Positions 8,301 to 18,098 of a DNA stretch of 64,000 bases are shown piece after piece. This DNA comes from Variovorax jilinensis. Its GTDB lineage: Bacteria > Pseudomonadota > Gammaproteobacteria > Burkholderiales > Burkholderiaceae_C. The stretch spans positions 1 to 64,000 of the forward strand of contig NZ_JASZYQ010000004.1 in assembly GCF_030316885.1 (NCBI RefSeq), written 5' to 3'. The notes below the pieces were generated by a model. That model was not told the origin of the DNA and searched no databases. It saw only the letters and a program-made list of their open reading frames with translations. The first letter of the stretch is position 1. Each line of letters starts with the position of its first letter. The position numbers and the translations under genes are program-made.

Positions 8301-9038
8301 TCACGGCTGGCCGAGCAACCCCGCCAGCTCGGCCAGCGAATCGACGAAGGCATCGGCATCGACCCCGCGCACCGGCTCGCCGTGGTTGTAGCCATAGCTG
8401 ACCAGCAGCACGGGACAGCCGGCCGCTCGCGCGGCGCGCGCATCGTTGCTCGAGTCGCCGATCATCAGCGTGCGCGATGGCATCGTGCGAAGCGCCTCGC
8501 AGGTCTTGCACAGCGGCAGAGGATCGGGCTTCTTGCGCTCGAAGGCATCGCCGCCGAAAACGAACTCGAAGTACCCATCCAGTCCCTTGGCCGCCAGCAG
8601 CGGCCGCGCGAAGGCGGTCGGCTTGTTGGTCAGGCAGGCCAGGCGCAGGCCGCGCGCCCGCAATGCGGCAAGGCCCTCGGCCACACCGTCGTACACCGCG
8701 GAATGGCGCCCGTTGATCGCCAGGTAGTGATGCTGGTAGCGTTGCCAGGCCTGCGCGTACAGCGCCGCAGGGTCGCCGGCGCCGCCGTGCACATGGCGCA
8801 GCACCGAATCGATGAGGTGCTCGGAACCCTTGCCGACCATGCCACCGACGACTGCGGCGTCCACTCGCGGCAGTCGCAGGTCGTCGAGCATCAGGTTGAG
8901 CGCGACGACGAAGTCGCCCAGCGTGTCGACCATGGTGCCGTCGAGGTCGACGATGGCGGCTTCGAGAAGAGGAAGAACATCGTCCAGGCGATTCACTTGG
9001 GCCCTTGCAGTATTCGTTGGGGAAGGATTCGACTTCAT
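8301..9038 (-). CDS. gph: Phosphoglycolate phosphatase (HAD superfamily)
   Basis: 245 aa HAD hydrolase that removes phosphate from 2-phosphoglycolate, a by-product of DNA 3'-end repair and oxygenase side reactions. HAD motif I is IVDLDGTMVDT, motif II LTNKPT, and motif IV IGDSSND. The start MKSNPSP overlaps the stop of the TetR gene by 4 bp, so the two are coupled. In related genomes gph commonly lies directly before trpE; here the chalcone-isomerase-like gene separates them. Confidence 0.87.
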   Translation of the reverse strand: MKSNPSPTNTARAQVNRLDDVLPLLEAAIVDLDGTMVDTLGDFVVALNLMLDDLRLPRVDAAVVGGMVGKGSEHLIDSVLRHVHGGAGDPAALYAQAWQRYQHHYLAINGRHSAVYDGVAEGLAALRARGLRLACLTNKPTAFARPLLAAKGLDGYFEFVFGGDAFERKKPDPLPLCKTCEALRTMPSRTLMIGDSSNDARAARAAGCPVLLVSYGYNHGEPVRGVDADAFVDSLAELAGLLGQP

Positions 9039-9682
9039 GGCCGCAGACCGCACCCGCGCAAGGTGGCCTCCTCGAAGCCGAGGCCCCGCAGGTAGGCGAA
9101 CAGCGCTGCACGTCCGGTTCGGCGCAGGTCATAGGCCTGCGGGTGCACCACCCAGGCGTCGATGAGGCCGCGCAGAAGCGCATAGAGCCCCTGAGCGGCG
9201 AGCGCGCCCGGGACCGCGAGCTTGACGCCGTGGACGCGCGCGCCCGAACGCAGCGCGTCGCCGAAGGTGCCGACCGTGCTCTGCAGCGACAGCGCGCGCT
9301 GCTCGCGCATCTGCGCGAGCTCGGGGGAAAACTCCAGCCGCGTCACGATGGCCACCACGTTCCTGCTTCGCTCGTCCCGCGCCAGGATGCGCAGCGGCTC
9401 GAAGAAGGCGGCGACCAGCAGCATCAGCGGCTCCGAGAGATTCGCCTCGATCTGTTCGCGAATCCGCTCCCGCATCGGTGCACTGACCCGCTCGAGCATT
9501 GCCTCGAGCAGTCCCACCTTGTCCTTGAAGTGCCATTGGATGGCGCCGCGCGTGGTGCCGGCCCGCTCCGCGATCTGGTCGAGCGTGGCCGTCGAAACGC
9601 CGAGCGTGCCGAAGACGTGCTCCGCGGCATCCAGCAGGCTCTGTCGCGTCTCTTCGGCTTCCTGTTTGGTGCGGCGTGCCAT
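9035..9682 (-). CDS. TetR/AcrR-family repressor, TtgR-like
   Basis: 215 aa. An N-terminal helix-turn-helix is clear (LDQIAERAGTTRGAIQWHFKDKVGLLEAM, residues about 31-62). The C-terminal part resembles the AcrR/TtgR/MexZ ligand-binding domain that usually controls RND drug-efflux pumps. No efflux pump genes are next to it. A palindrome of the AcrR-operator type lies about 0.9 kb upstream, before the SGNH lipoprotein gene, so the lipoprotein, this regulator and gph may be one autoregulated unit. The link between protein and site is inference. Confidence 0.85.
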   Translation of the reverse strand: MARRTKQEAEETRQSLLDAAEHVFGTLGVSTATLDQIAERAGTTRGAIQWHFKDKVGLLEAMLERVSAPMRERIREQIEANLSEPLMLLVAAFFEPLRILARDERSRNVVAIVTRLEFSPELAQMREQRALSLQSTVGTFGDALRSGARVHGVKLAVPGALAAQGLYALLRGLIDAWVVHPQAYDLRRTGRAALFAYLRGLGFEEATLRGCGLRP

Positions 9683-9735
9683 GTGGGGGCGATCAAAATC
9701 CGCAGATTATCGGGCGCGCTTGCGTCCCTTCGCGG

Positions 9736-10476
9736 TTATCCGGCGGCGTCGGCGGCCGAGGTCTTGGCCGACGCCCGGCTGCATTCGGGCGCCACGCGAT
9801 CGAGTGCCGCGACCAGCCGGTCCGTGAGGCGCAGGCTGTAGTCGGCAGTGGGATGCACCTCGTCCGCCAGCGAGACCGGCGCCGCCGCGCCGATGTCGGC
9901 GAACTCGACCTTCATGTCGCCGGCCAGCTCTTCGACCTCGTGGTCCACCCGGTCGCGGCCGGCCAGCTTTTCCGGCGACATGAATGCGCTCGGCAACTGC
10001 CTCGAATAGCCCGTCAGTACCGGGATCCGGCCTTCGCCACGCACGGTGTAGACCATCCACGGCAGGTTTCGCAGCACCGTCTCGCCCGCCCAGCCCTCCG
10101 CGATCCCGCTGCCTATCACGACCACGCGCGCATTGCGGGCGTCATTGCGAAAGGTCCGCGCCAGCTTGGCCAGCGATTGGCCGGGCTGCGTCCTGTCGTC
10201 GACCGTCCAGGCAGGCCGCCGGGCCTCGATCTCGGCAGCCGGATTGCGTGCATGACGCCTGAAGCGGTCTTGCTCCACGTAGGCGCCGTTGAGGATCGAG
10301 TCGCCGTAGAGCACCAGAGAACAGTCGCGCGCCTCGGCCGGTTGCGAGGAAATCGCGGCCGCGAAGCGCGGCGTGATGACATCGAGCTGGCCCAGGTCGC
10401 CGGCATCGCCGAACTCGGAACTGCAGGCGTCCAGGCTCAGGCAAAGGATCACCAGGGGAAACGCGAGGAACTTCAT
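9736..10476 (-). CDS. SGNH/GDSL-type hydrolase, putative lipoprotein
   Basis: 246 aa. The N-terminus MKFLAFPLVILCLSLDAC gives a signal peptide with a lipobox-like LDAC and Cys18, though Asp at that position is unusual. The SGNH block I is VLYGDSILNGAY with the nucleophilic Ser, and block V is the late DEVHPTADYSLRL with Asp and His. It is probably an esterase or lipase-like hydrolase anchored in the cell envelope; the substrate is unknown. The chosen start is the only one that leaves a clean signal peptide. Confidence 0.72.
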   Translation of the reverse strand: MKFLAFPLVILCLSLDACSSEFGDAGDLGQLDVITPRFAAAISSQPAEARDCSLVLYGDSILNGAYVEQDRFRRHARNPAAEIEARRPAWTVDDRTQPGQSLAKLARTFRNDARNARVVVIGSGIAEGWAGETVLRNLPWMVYTVRGEGRIPVLTGYSRQLPSAFMSPEKLAGRDRVDHEVEELAGDMKVEFADIGAAAPVSLADEVHPTADYSLRLTDRLVAALDRVAPECSRASAKTSAADAAG

Positions 10477-10592
10477 ATCGTGGGCGGTCCGGAAACGCCG
10501 TTGCACCGCCACCGCGCCCGACCGGCGTCGCCCGACCACGTCGAGCGGCAGCTTGCGGCACCGCGAAGCCCAAGGCTGTCACCAACAAAATT

Positions 10593-10611
10593 TACATTCT
10601 ATTCGAATGTA
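10593..10611. promoter_or_regulatory. AcrR-type operator-like palindrome
   Basis: TACATTC and GAATGTA form a perfect inverted repeat separated by TATTC, in an AT-rich island of an otherwise GC-rich region. The shape is close to operators of AcrR/TtgR-type TetR regulators, and a gene for such a regulator lies on the minus strand at 9035-9682. It is 117 bp upstream of the SGNH lipoprotein gene. Confidence 0.5.
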
Positions 10612-10644
10612 TAAATGCGGCGACCGGGCGATCGCGAGCCGCCC

Positions 10645-10740
10645 GGTGCGAGCTCTGGTGCGAGCTCTGGTGCGAGCTCTGGTGCGAGCTCTGGTGCGAG
10701 CTCTGGTGCGAGCTCTGGTGCAAGCTCTGGTGCAAGCGCG
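10645..10740. repeat. 12-bp tandem repeat (minisatellite), seven copies plus a decayed one
   Basis: Six exact copies of GGTGCGAGCTCT (10645-10716), then GGTGCAAGCTCT (10717-10728) and a degenerate eighth unit to about 10740. The unit contains a SacI-type GAGCTC palindrome. It lies in the 303-bp gap 10477-10779 between the SGNH lipoprotein and DUF202 genes, downstream of both the operator palindrome and the DUF202 stop codon. A plus-strand frame would read it as repeated Gly-Ala-Ser-Ser, but I see no supporting gene. Copy number is likely to vary between strains. Confidence 0.9.
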
Positions 10741-10779
10741 AGAGCAAGGGCAGGCGGCCGCTGGCCGGGTGCAGCCGCG

Positions 10780-11247
10780 TCAGAAGGGCCCGACGTCGAA
10801 GACCATGCTGACGATGGCCATGAAGCCGATCAGCAGCAGCAGCACTGCCACCGCGAGCGTGAACGAGGGCGGAAACTGGCTGTCGGCATGGATCAGCCCC
10901 TGAGCCTTGAGCGCCTTGCGCTCGGCCCTGAGCCCGTACATGAAGGTGCAGTGGTAGACGATGCCCGAGATGAGGATGGCGATCCCGACCACCACCAGCG
11001 CCTCGCCGAAGCGGCGGGGCGCCATGCTGCTGCGGAGCACGTCGGCATCGTGCAGCTTCTGGAACACCTGGAAGATCGTGAAGCCGAAGCCGATCAGCGA
11101 CAGCGAGGTGCGGATCACCGACATCAGCGTGCGCTCGGCGCTCATGCGCGTGCGCTGGAAGGACATGCCGGTGCGGCGCGAGGACAGTTCGACCGAGGCG
11201 CGGTCGGTCTCGGCGCCCGGGTCGACCCAGGATTTTTCATCCGACAT
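10780..11247 (-). CDS. DUF202 (YidH-like) inner-membrane protein
   Basis: 155 aa with three hydrophobic segments. The signature SSRRTGMSFQRTRMSAERTLMSVIRTSLSLIGFGFTI is typical of DUF202 proteins, small membrane proteins of unknown function. The start MSDEKSW overlaps the marC stop by 11 bp, so the two membrane-protein genes are probably one transcript. Confidence 0.85.
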   Translation of the reverse strand: MSDEKSWVDPGAETDRASVELSSRRTGMSFQRTRMSAERTLMSVIRTSLSLIGFGFTIFQVFQKLHDADVLRSSMAPRRFGEALVVVGIAILISGIVYHCTFMYGLRAERKALKAQGLIHADSQFPPSFTLAVAVLLLLIGFMAIVSMVFDVGPF

Positions 11248-11872
11248 GAAGGACTCCCATTTTGCCCAGGGCGAGAAAGATGATGCTGACCGCAAGCGCC
11301 ACCTGCAACACGCCCAGCACGGCACCGAGGATCTGAAGCACGATCGCCATCGCGCCGTCGAGGATGCGTCGTCCATAGAGCATCGCGAGCAGGTTCAGCA
11401 GCATCACGCCGAACAGCATCGCGAAGATGGTCATCGTGCGCTCCAGGGTGTGGCTGTTGGCCAGCAGCACGACCAGCGCCGCGATGCCGTAGGGCGTGAC
11501 CACGGTCGGAAAGGTGATGCGCATCGCGGCCGCGATCGGCGAGGGCGGCAGTTCGATCGGCGCCGCGCGGCCGGGCTGGTATTGCTCGAGCACCATGCGC
11601 ATGCCGACGACGAAGAAGATCAGGCCCCCGCTCAGCAGCAGCGCAGGCACCGGGATTTCCCAGCTGCTGAGCAGTCGCAGCCCGATCACGGCGCCCAGCA
11701 CCACCGCGCAGAGCGCGATCGCAAAGGTTCGAAACGCGATCTTGCGCAGTTCCTTCTGGTCCGCCGCATGGGTGAACTGCACGAAGGGGCCGATGATCTT
11801 GAGCGGGCCGAGCATCACGAACAGCACCGTGAAGATCCCCGAGAGGCCGATCGGCGAATTGGCATCATGCAT
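11237..11872 (-). CDS. MarC-family integral membrane protein
   Basis: 211 aa with about six transmembrane segments and the UPF0056/MarC pattern: FVMLGPLKIIGPF near the N-terminus, PLAFPTVVTPYG-like RITFPTVVTPYGIAAL in the middle. Once thought to give multiple antibiotic resistance, MarC has no proven function. The start MHDANSPIG was chosen because the upstream frame carries no membrane segment. Upstream of DUF202 with an 11-bp overlap. Confidence 0.86.
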   Translation of the reverse strand: MHDANSPIGLSGIFTVLFVMLGPLKIIGPFVQFTHAADQKELRKIAFRTFAIALCAVVLGAVIGLRLLSSWEIPVPALLLSGGLIFFVVGMRMVLEQYQPGRAAPIELPPSPIAAAMRITFPTVVTPYGIAALVVLLANSHTLERTMTIFAMLFGVMLLNLLAMLYGRRILDGAMAIVLQILGAVLGVLQVALAVSIIFLALGKMGVLHVG

Positions 11873-11982
11873 GGCGGGTCCACACGTTATGACGATCCGG
11901 CAAGCGTACCCGGTTCCGCGTCGCTTCGAGCACTCCGCGAACCGCCTGCCGCTGCCCTTTGGTGCAAGCGCGCAGCCGACCT

Positions 11983-12909
11983 TCACAGCAGTTCGATGCC
12001 GGGCAGGCTCCGGAAACAGGTCTCGCGCGTGATCTGGACAAAATCCGCAAGCCAGGCCTGGCACGAGGTCGCAGCGCTGCAGGCCATGTGCAATTCGCCC
12101 GCGAGGCCTTTCGCGCCCACCGGCCGGGCGCTCACGTAGCCGCGCTCGAGGTAGCCCTGCACCGCCCACAGGGGCAGGGTGGCGATGCCGCGCCCGCTGG
12201 CCACCAATTGCAGCATCGCCACCGTGAGTTCGGTGGTGCGGCGGTGCGCAGGCTCGACACCGGCCGGCTGCAGCACCTGCCGCACGATGTCGAGCATCTC
12301 GTCGGGCACCGGGTAGGTGATCAGGGTCTGGTCGGCGAAATGGCGCGCCGTGAGGTGGGACCTGGCAGCCAGCGGATGCTCGTTGGCCAGCAGCGCCACG
12401 ATCTCGAAGCGGAACAGCGGGTGGTAGTCGACGCTCTCGGCCGCATCCTGCTCGGAGACGATCGCGACCTCGGCCCGGTGCTGCAGCACGAGCGCAATCG
12501 GGTCCGGATGGAAGCCCGAGACGATGTCGAGCTCGACCTCGGGCCAGCGCTGGCGGAAGGCATCCATTGCGGGCATCAGCCAGTCGAAGCAGGTGTGGCA
12601 CTCGACCACGATGCGCAGTTGCCCGGCGCGCCCGCGCGCCAGCCGCGCGAGGTCGCGCTCGGCCTCGCCGACCAGCGGCAGCGTTCGGTCGGCCAGCTCG
12701 AGCAGGCGCGCGCCGGCCACGGTGAACTGCGGCGGCACCGACTTGCGCTCGAACAGTGCCAGACCGAAATGCGCCTCGAGCAGCTTGAGCTGGTGCGACA
12801 GCGCCGACTGCGTGAGGTTCAGCAACTGCGCGGCACGGACCAGGCTGCCGGTATCGCGCAGCGCCACCAGGGTGCGGAAATGGCGGATCTCGAGAATCGA
12901 TATGGTCAT
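11983..12909 (-). CDS. metR: LysR-type activator of methionine genes
   Basis: 308 aa. LysR winged helix-turn-helix at residues about 8-65 ([35 protein letters not shown]), then the effector-binding domain, which begins with the [17 protein letters not shown] signature of MetR. MetR activates metE and related genes with homocysteine as co-effector. It is divergent from metE across a 70-bp gap, and a perfect MetR box overlaps its own start codon, so it probably represses itself while activating metE. Confidence 0.93.
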   Translation of the reverse strand: MTISILEIRHFRTLVALRDTGSLVRAAQLLNLTQSALSHQLKLLEAHFGLALFERKSVPPQFTVAGARLLELADRTLPLVGEAERDLARLARGRAGQLRIVVECHTCFDWLMPAMDAFRQRWPEVELDIVSGFHPDPIALVLQHRAEVAIVSEQDAAESVDYHPLFRFEIVALLANEHPLAARSHLTARHFADQTLITYPVPDEMLDIVRQVLQPAGVEPAHRRTTELTVAMLQLVASGRGIATLPLWAVQGYLERGYVSARPVGAKGLAGELHMACSAATSCQAWLADFVQITRETCFRSLPGIELL

Positions 12910-12921
12910 GAATCCTGTTCA
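12909..12921. promoter_or_regulatory. MetR box between metR and metE
   Basis: TGAATCCTGTTCA matches the MetR consensus TGAA-N5-TTCA exactly. It overlaps the first base of the metR start codon and lies 58 bp before the metE start. A TTGATC hexamer at 12924-12929 could be the metE -35 box directly beside it. Confidence 0.75.
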
Positions 12922-12979
12922 AGTTGATCGGCAAAAGGTTTCGTTTGAATCATATGACGATCCCTGGAACCATCGCCGG

Positions 12980-15304
12980 ATGACCACACGCACACACATC
13001 CTCGGCTTCCCGCGCATGGGCGCGCATCGCGAACTCAAGACGGCACTCGAACGCCACTGGCGCGGCGAGATCGACGCCGCCGCGCTCGAGGCCACGGGCG
13101 CACTGCTGCGCGAACGCCACTGGCGAGCCCAGCGCGACGCCGGCCTGGACTTCGTGACGGTCGGCGACTTCGCCTTCTACGACCACGTGGCCAACCACAT
13201 CCAGCTGCTGGGCTGCGAGCCGCCGCGCTTCGGCTTCACGGGCGACACGCCCGAACTGGCGCGCTACTTCTCGATGGCGCGCGGCGTCGCCGACGCGGCG
13301 AGCCACGACCATGAAGGCTGCGCCCACGGCACGCACGCCGGCTTCGCGCTGGAGATGACCAAGTGGTTCGACACCAACTACCACTACCTGGTGCCCGAGT
13401 TCACGGACGCGACCCGCTTCGGCCTCGCTTCGGTGCGCCTGTTCGAGGAAGTGGCGCAGGCCCAGGCACTCGGCCATTCCGTCAAGGCCGTGCTGCTCGG
13501 GCCGCTGAGCTTCCTGTGGCTCGGCAAGGAGAAGCAGCAGGGCTTCGACCGGCTTGCGCTGCTCGACGCCCTGCTGCCGGTCTACGAGCAGGTGCTGGCG
13601 CGGCTCAAGGCCATGGGGGTCGAATGGGTGCAGGTGGACGAGCCCGTCCTCGGACTCGATCTGCCCGAAGCCTGGCGACATGCCTTCGAGCGCAGCTACT
13701 GGCAGCTCGCGCGCGGCGCGCCGAAGCTGCTGCTGGCGACCTACTTCTCGCCGCTGGCCGAGAACCTGCGGCTGGCCTGCCAGCTTCCGGTGGCCGGCCT
13801 GCACGTCGATGCGGTGCGCGCTCCCGAGGAGCTGACCGGCGTGGCCGACTGGCTGCCGGCGCACAAGCTGCTGTCGGTCGGCATCATCGACGGCCGCAAC
13901 GTCTGGCGCGCCGATCCGGACGCCGCGCTGGCCCGGCTCGCGCCCGTCGCCGCCAAGCATGGCGGGGAGTTCTGGATCGCACCCTCGTGCTCGCTGCTGC
14001 ACCTGCCCTTCAGCCTCGAGGGCGAGACCGGCCTCGACCCCGAGCTGCGCGGATGGATGGCCTTCGCGATCGAGAAGCTGGCCGAACTGCGCCTGTTGCG
14101 CGCCGCGCTCGACGGCGAGCAGGCATCGGTGGCCTCCGAGCTCGAAGCAGCGCGACGTGCCGTTGCTGCGCGCCGGGCCAGTCCGCGCGTGCACCGCGCC
14201 GACGTGGCGCTGCGGCTGGCGCGGCGCGTCGACGGCGACGACCGCCGCGGCGCCGGCTTCGCGCAACGTCAGGCGCTGCAGCGCGCGCGCTTCGCGCTGC
14301 CGCCGCTGCCCACCACCACCATCGGCTCGTTCCCGCAGACCGCGGCGATCCGCGCCGCCCGCGCGGCCTTCAGGCGCGGCGCGCTCGACGCGGCCGGCTA
14401 CCGCGAGGCGATGCAGGCCGAGATCGCGCTCGCGGTGCGCAAGCAGGAGGCGCTCGGCATCGACGTGCTGGTGCACGGCGAGGCCGAGCGCAACGACATG
14501 GTCGAGTATTTCGGCGAGCAGCTCGACGGCTTCGCGTTCACGGCCAACGGCTGGGTCCAGTCCTACGGCTCGCGCTGCGTGAAGCCGCCCGTGATCTACG
14601 GCGATGTCGCGCGGCCGGCGCCGATGACGGTCGAATGGACTGCCTACGCGCAGAGCCTGACGCGGCTGCCCATGAAGGGAATGCTGACCGGCCCGGTCAC
14701 GATGCTGCAATGGTCCTTCGTGCGCGACGACCAGCCGCGCAGCCTCACGACCGAGCAGATCGCCTGGGCCATCCGCGACGAGGTGGTCGACCTCGAGCAG
14801 GCCGGCATCGGTATCATCCAGATCGACGAACCCGCGATCCGCGAGGGCCTGCCGCTGCGGCGCGCCGGCTGGAAGAGCTACCTCGACGGCGCCACGCGTG
14901 CCTTTCGCATCAGCGCCGGCGGCGTGGCCGACCGGACCCAGATCCACACCCACATGTGCTACTCGGAATTCAACGACATCCTGCCCGAGATCGCGGCCAT
15001 GGATGCCGACGTGATCACGATCGAGACCAGCCGCTCCGACATGGAACTGCTGCGCGGCTTCGGCGACTTCAGCTATCCGAACGAGATCGGCCCGGGCGTC
15101 TACGACATCCACTCGCCGCGCGTGCCGGACACCGACGAGATGGTGCGCCTGATGCGAAAGGCCGCGGCAGTGGTGCCGGCCGGACGGCTGTGGATCAACC
15201 CCGACTGCGGCCTCAAGACCCGCGGCTGGCCCGAGACCGAGGCCGCGCTCACGCACATGGTCGCTGCGGCCCGGATCCTGCGCGCCGAACTCGCGCTGGA
15301 GTAA
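12980..15304 (+). CDS. metE: Cobalamin-independent methionine synthase
   Basis: 774 aa, full length. It makes methionine by transferring a methyl group from 5-methyltetrahydropteroyl-triglutamate to homocysteine without B12. The N-terminal [15 protein letters not shown] motif, the TTIGSFPQT start of the C-terminal catalytic barrel, the zinc-binding [11 protein letters not shown] and the later [11 protein letters not shown] with the zinc Cys are all intact. Divergent from metR, and followed within a few bases by pabBC. Confidence 0.97.
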   Translation: MTTRTHILGFPRMGAHRELKTALERHWRGEIDAAALEATGALLRERHWRAQRDAGLDFVTVGDFAFYDHVANHIQLLGCEPPRFGFTGDTPELARYFSMARGVADAASHDHEGCAHGTHAGFALEMTKWFDTNYHYLVPEFTDATRFGLASVRLFEEVAQAQALGHSVKAVLLGPLSFLWLGKEKQQGFDRLALLDALLPVYEQVLARLKAMGVEWVQVDEPVLGLDLPEAWRHAFERSYWQLARGAPKLLLATYFSPLAENLRLACQLPVAGLHVDAVRAPEELTGVADWLPAHKLLSVGIIDGRNVWRADPDAALARLAPVAAKHGGEFWIAPSCSLLHLPFSLEGETGLDPELRGWMAFAIEKLAELRLLRAALDGEQASVASELEAARRAVAARRASPRVHRADVALRLARRVDGDDRRGAGFAQRQALQRARFALPPLPTTTIGSFPQTAAIRAARAAFRRGALDAAGYREAMQAEIALAVRKQEALGIDVLVHGEAERNDMVEYFGEQLDGFAFTANGWVQSYGSRCVKPPVIYGDVARPAPMTVEWTAYAQSLTRLPMKGMLTGPVTMLQWSFVRDDQPRSLTTEQIAWAIRDEVVDLEQAGIGIIQIDEPAIREGLPLRRAGWKSYLDGATRAFRISAGGVADRTQIHTHMCYSEFNDILPEIAAMDADVITIETSRSDMELLRGFGDFSYPNEIGPGVYDIHSPRVPDTDEMVRLMRKAAAVVPAGRLWINPDCGLKTRGWPETEAALTHMVAAARILRAELALE

Positions 15305-15440
15305 GCCCCTGCCGCCTGCGCCTCCTCTTCCCGCCGAAGCCGATTCATCCGCACGCCGCCGCCCCGGCGCGCTGATCGACTTCCGTGCGCCCGGTCCCGA
15401 AGGCGCACCGCTGCGGCTCGCCTTCGACCGACCTCGGGAA

Positions 15441-17162
15441 GTGCTGCGCGCCCGCACGCTGGCCGAGGTGGTGCCGGTGATCGAGCGCGCCGAGTCGCTG
15501 GCGCGCGCGGGCGCCTGGTGCGTCGGCCACATCGCCTACGAGGCGGCGCCGGCCTTCGATGCAGCGCTGCGCACCCATGCGCTGCCACCCGGCCGTGCAC
15601 TGGTTCGCTTCGCGGTGCACGATGCGCCGCTCGGCGAGGCCGAGGCCGCGGCGGCCTGGCAGGCCATCGAGGGCCTGCCTGCGGCCCGCGTGGAATGGCA
15701 GCCCGGGCTCGAACGCGCGGACTTCGATGCCGCGATCGCCCGTATCCTCGAATCCATCGCGGCCGGCGAGCTCTACCAGCTCAACTTCACGACGACGCTC
15801 GAAGGCCTGCTCGACGGCGATCCGCTCGCGCTCTTCGCCGCCCTGCGCCGGGCCCAGCCGCGGGCCTATGCGGCCTGGATCGACGGCGACGACGAAAGCG
15901 AGCGCGACGCAGCGAGCGACAGCGTGCTGTCGGTCTCGCCCGAGCTGTTCTTCGACTGGCGCAACGGCGAACTGCTGGCCAGCCCGATGAAGGGCACGGC
16001 GGCACGCGGCGCAGGCCCTGAAGAGGACGAACGGCAGCGGCGGGCGCTGCAGGCTTCGCCCAAGGAGCGGGCCGAGAACGTGATGATCGTGGACCTGCTG
16101 CGCAACGACCTCTCGCGCGTGGCGGCGCTGCATTCGGTGCGGGTGGCGCGGCTCTTCCATGCCGAGGCCTGGCCCACGGTCTGGCAGCTGAGCTCGGACG
16201 TGCGCTGCCGCACCCGGCCGGGCATCGGGCTCGCGGACATCCTGCGCGCGCTGTTCCCGTGCGGCTCGGTCACGGGCGCGCCCAAGGTGCAGGCCATGCG
16301 CGAGATCCACGCGCTCGAGACCGCGCCGCGCGGCATCTATTGCGGCGCCGTGGGCCTGCTGCAGCCGGGCGGCGGCGCCACCTTCAACGTGCCGATCCGG
16401 ACGGTTGCACTCGCGCCCGGCGGCTCGCGGCTGCGCTGCGGCATCGGCAGCGGCATCACGGCCGATGCCGGCGCCGACGGCGAATGGAGCGAATGGCGCC
16501 ACAAGCGCGGCTTCGTCGAACGTGCGAGCCAGCCCTTCGAGCTGCTCGAGACCCTGCGCCTGGACGCCGGACGTGCCGTCGATGCCGACGCGCACCTGGC
16601 ACGCATGGGCGCCTCGGCCGCGCACTTCGGCTTCGCATGGCGGCAGGCGGATGCACGCCGCGCGCTCGACGACGTCGCCGGCCGGCATCCCGACGGCAGC
16701 TGGCGCGTGCGGCTGCTGGCTGCGCCCGACGGCAGCCTGCGCGCCGAGGCCTTTGCCTTCGGGCCCACGGTCGGGGCGCTGCGGGTCGCGCTCGCGACGC
16801 GGCCGCTGGCGGACAGCGACGGGGAATTCGTGCGCCACAAGACCACGCGCCGTGCCCACTACGATGCCTTCGCGCCGACTTCCGACGCCGTATTCGACAC
16901 CCTGCTGTGGAACGCGCGCGGCGAGCTCACCGAGTTCACGCGCGGCAACCTCGCGCTCTGCATCGACGGCGAATGGCTCACGCCCGCCGCGTGCTGCGGA
17001 CTGCTGCCCGGCATCGGCCGCGCACGGCTGCTGGCGCAGGGCCGCATTCGCGAGGCCGTGCTGGTGCGCGAGGACCTCGCACGCGCGCGCGGAATCGCGT
17101 TCTTCAACAGCCTGCGCGGCTGGCTCGAGGTGTCGCTGGAAGCGCCGGACGACGGCGCCTGA
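15441..17162 (+). CDS. pabB: Aminodeoxychorismate synthase I fused to aminodeoxychorismate lyase (PabB-PabC)
   Basis: 573 aa from the GTG at 15441. Residues to about 345 are the chorismate-binding PabB domain (PMKGTAARG with the PabB Lys, [23 protein letters not shown]). The rest is a fold-type IV PLP lyase (PabC) with HKTTRR carrying the PLP Lys and the late EFTRGNLAL loop. The product is p-aminobenzoate for folate. Clear family-like sequence (ALIDFRAPG...LRLAFDRP) runs on upstream of the GTG but with no ATG, GTG or TTG. A CTG at 15309, 7 nt after GGAG at the metE stop, is a possible true start. Confidence 0.9.
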   Translation: MLRARTLAEVVPVIERAESLARAGAWCVGHIAYEAAPAFDAALRTHALPPGRALVRFAVHDAPLGEAEAAAAWQAIEGLPAARVEWQPGLERADFDAAIARILESIAAGELYQLNFTTTLEGLLDGDPLALFAALRRAQPRAYAAWIDGDDESERDAASDSVLSVSPELFFDWRNGELLASPMKGTAARGAGPEEDERQRRALQASPKERAENVMIVDLLRNDLSRVAALHSVRVARLFHAEAWPTVWQLSSDVRCRTRPGIGLADILRALFPCGSVTGAPKVQAMREIHALETAPRGIYCGAVGLLQPGGGATFNVPIRTVALAPGGSRLRCGIGSGITADAGADGEWSEWRHKRGFVERASQPFELLETLRLDAGRAVDADAHLARMGASAAHFGFAWRQADARRALDDVAGRHPDGSWRVRLLAAPDGSLRAEAFAFGPTVGALRVALATRPLADSDGEFVRHKTTRRAHYDAFAPTSDAVFDTLLWNARGELTEFTRGNLALCIDGEWLTPAACCGLLPGIGRARLLAQGRIREAVLVREDLARARGIAFFNSLRGWLEVSLEAPDDGA

Positions 17163-17168
17163 GGACGC

Positions 17169-17864
17169 TCAGGCTTCGGTGAGCGTCTGCGCCGCCACCA
17201 CGGCCTCGGTGCGGTTGCGCACGTTGAGCGCGCGGAAGATCGCCGCCAGGTGGATCTTGACCGTGCCCTCGCTGATGCCGAGCGCGCGCCCGATGAGCTT
17301 GTTGGGCTTGCCCTGCGACAGCAGCTGCAGCACCTCGACCTGGCGCTCGGTCAGCACCTTGCGCAGATGCTCGAGCGTCTGCGCGGCAGCGGCCGCCGAG
17401 CCGCGCGCGGCAGCCGCGGCATCGGAGGCCGCGGTGCCCGCGGCCGGGATGCCGGCCACCACGCCGGGCGGCAGAGAGGACAGCATCATCGGCGGCACGT
17501 ACACGCCGCCGGCCAGCACCAGGCGCACGGCCGACAGCATCACCTCGGGCGAATAGGCCTTGGGGATGAAGCCCAGCACGCCGCGTTCGAGCGCGCTGCG
17601 CATGACGGCCGGGTCTTCGTAGCCCGAAAGCACGATCACGGGCACCGCGGGATGGCGGCGTCGGATCTCGTCGATGTGGGCCTGGCCTTCGGCGCCAGGC
17701 ATGTTCAGGTCGATCACGGCCAGATCGAGATCGTCGGAAGCGCTGGCCAGCAGTTCCTCGACGCTCATGGCCAGAACGAAGTCGATACCGGCTTCGATTT
17801 CCGACAGCTTGGCCTTGACCGCCTCGATGACGAGCCGGTGGTCGTCGGCGATCAGGATTTTCAT
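17169..17864 (-). CDS. LuxR/NarL-type response regulator
   Basis: 231 aa. Receiver domain at residues 1-120 with ADDH acidic pocket, phospho-acceptor Asp in AVIDLNMPG and the conserved Lys in IPKAYSPE. After an Ala/Gly-rich linker comes a LuxR helix-turn-helix (LTERQVEVLQLLSQGKPNKLIGRALGISEGTVKIHLAAIF). It activates or represses target genes on phosphorylation. The nearby hybrid kinases at 22.9-28 kb could be partners, but no kinase gene is adjacent. Start at the Met before KILIADDH. Confidence 0.9.
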   Translation of the reverse strand: MKILIADDHRLVIEAVKAKLSEIEAGIDFVLAMSVEELLASASDDLDLAVIDLNMPGAEGQAHIDEIRRRHPAVPVIVLSGYEDPAVMRSALERGVLGFIPKAYSPEVMLSAVRLVLAGGVYVPPMMLSSLPPGVVAGIPAAGTAASDAAAAARGSAAAAAQTLEHLRKVLTERQVEVLQLLSQGKPNKLIGRALGISEGTVKIHLAAIFRALNVRNRTEAVVAAQTLTEA

Positions 17865-18098
17865 GGCTTTCCCCAGCGGCATGGATGAACGGAGCGGCAT
17901 CGACGATAACGGCGAACGCGGCGCGCATCAAGGCGCATTTCGCCGCCCGAACGGCATAGAGCCCAAGCGGTATGGCGCGTCGCGTCACCGGTGCAAGAAT
18001 GGTTACATATTCAAACGACCGGGGACGCGCGCCTGCGCCGACGTTGCAGGCGCGAAATCACGGACCGGGTCGCCTCCAACGCAAAGTCGCGGGGCGCA

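Noticed and set aside
10615..11283. Plus-strand frame with repeated Gly-Ala-Ser-Ser
   Set aside because: It is the translation of the 12-bp repeat followed by antisense of DUF202; no ribosome-binding site or domain.
11959..12927. Plus-strand frame antisense to metR
   Set aside because: Full overlap with a clear LysR gene and no domain.
13363..15375. Alternative plus-strand frame inside metE
   Set aside because: Arg/Ala-rich frame shift of metE; metE motifs are intact in the other frame.
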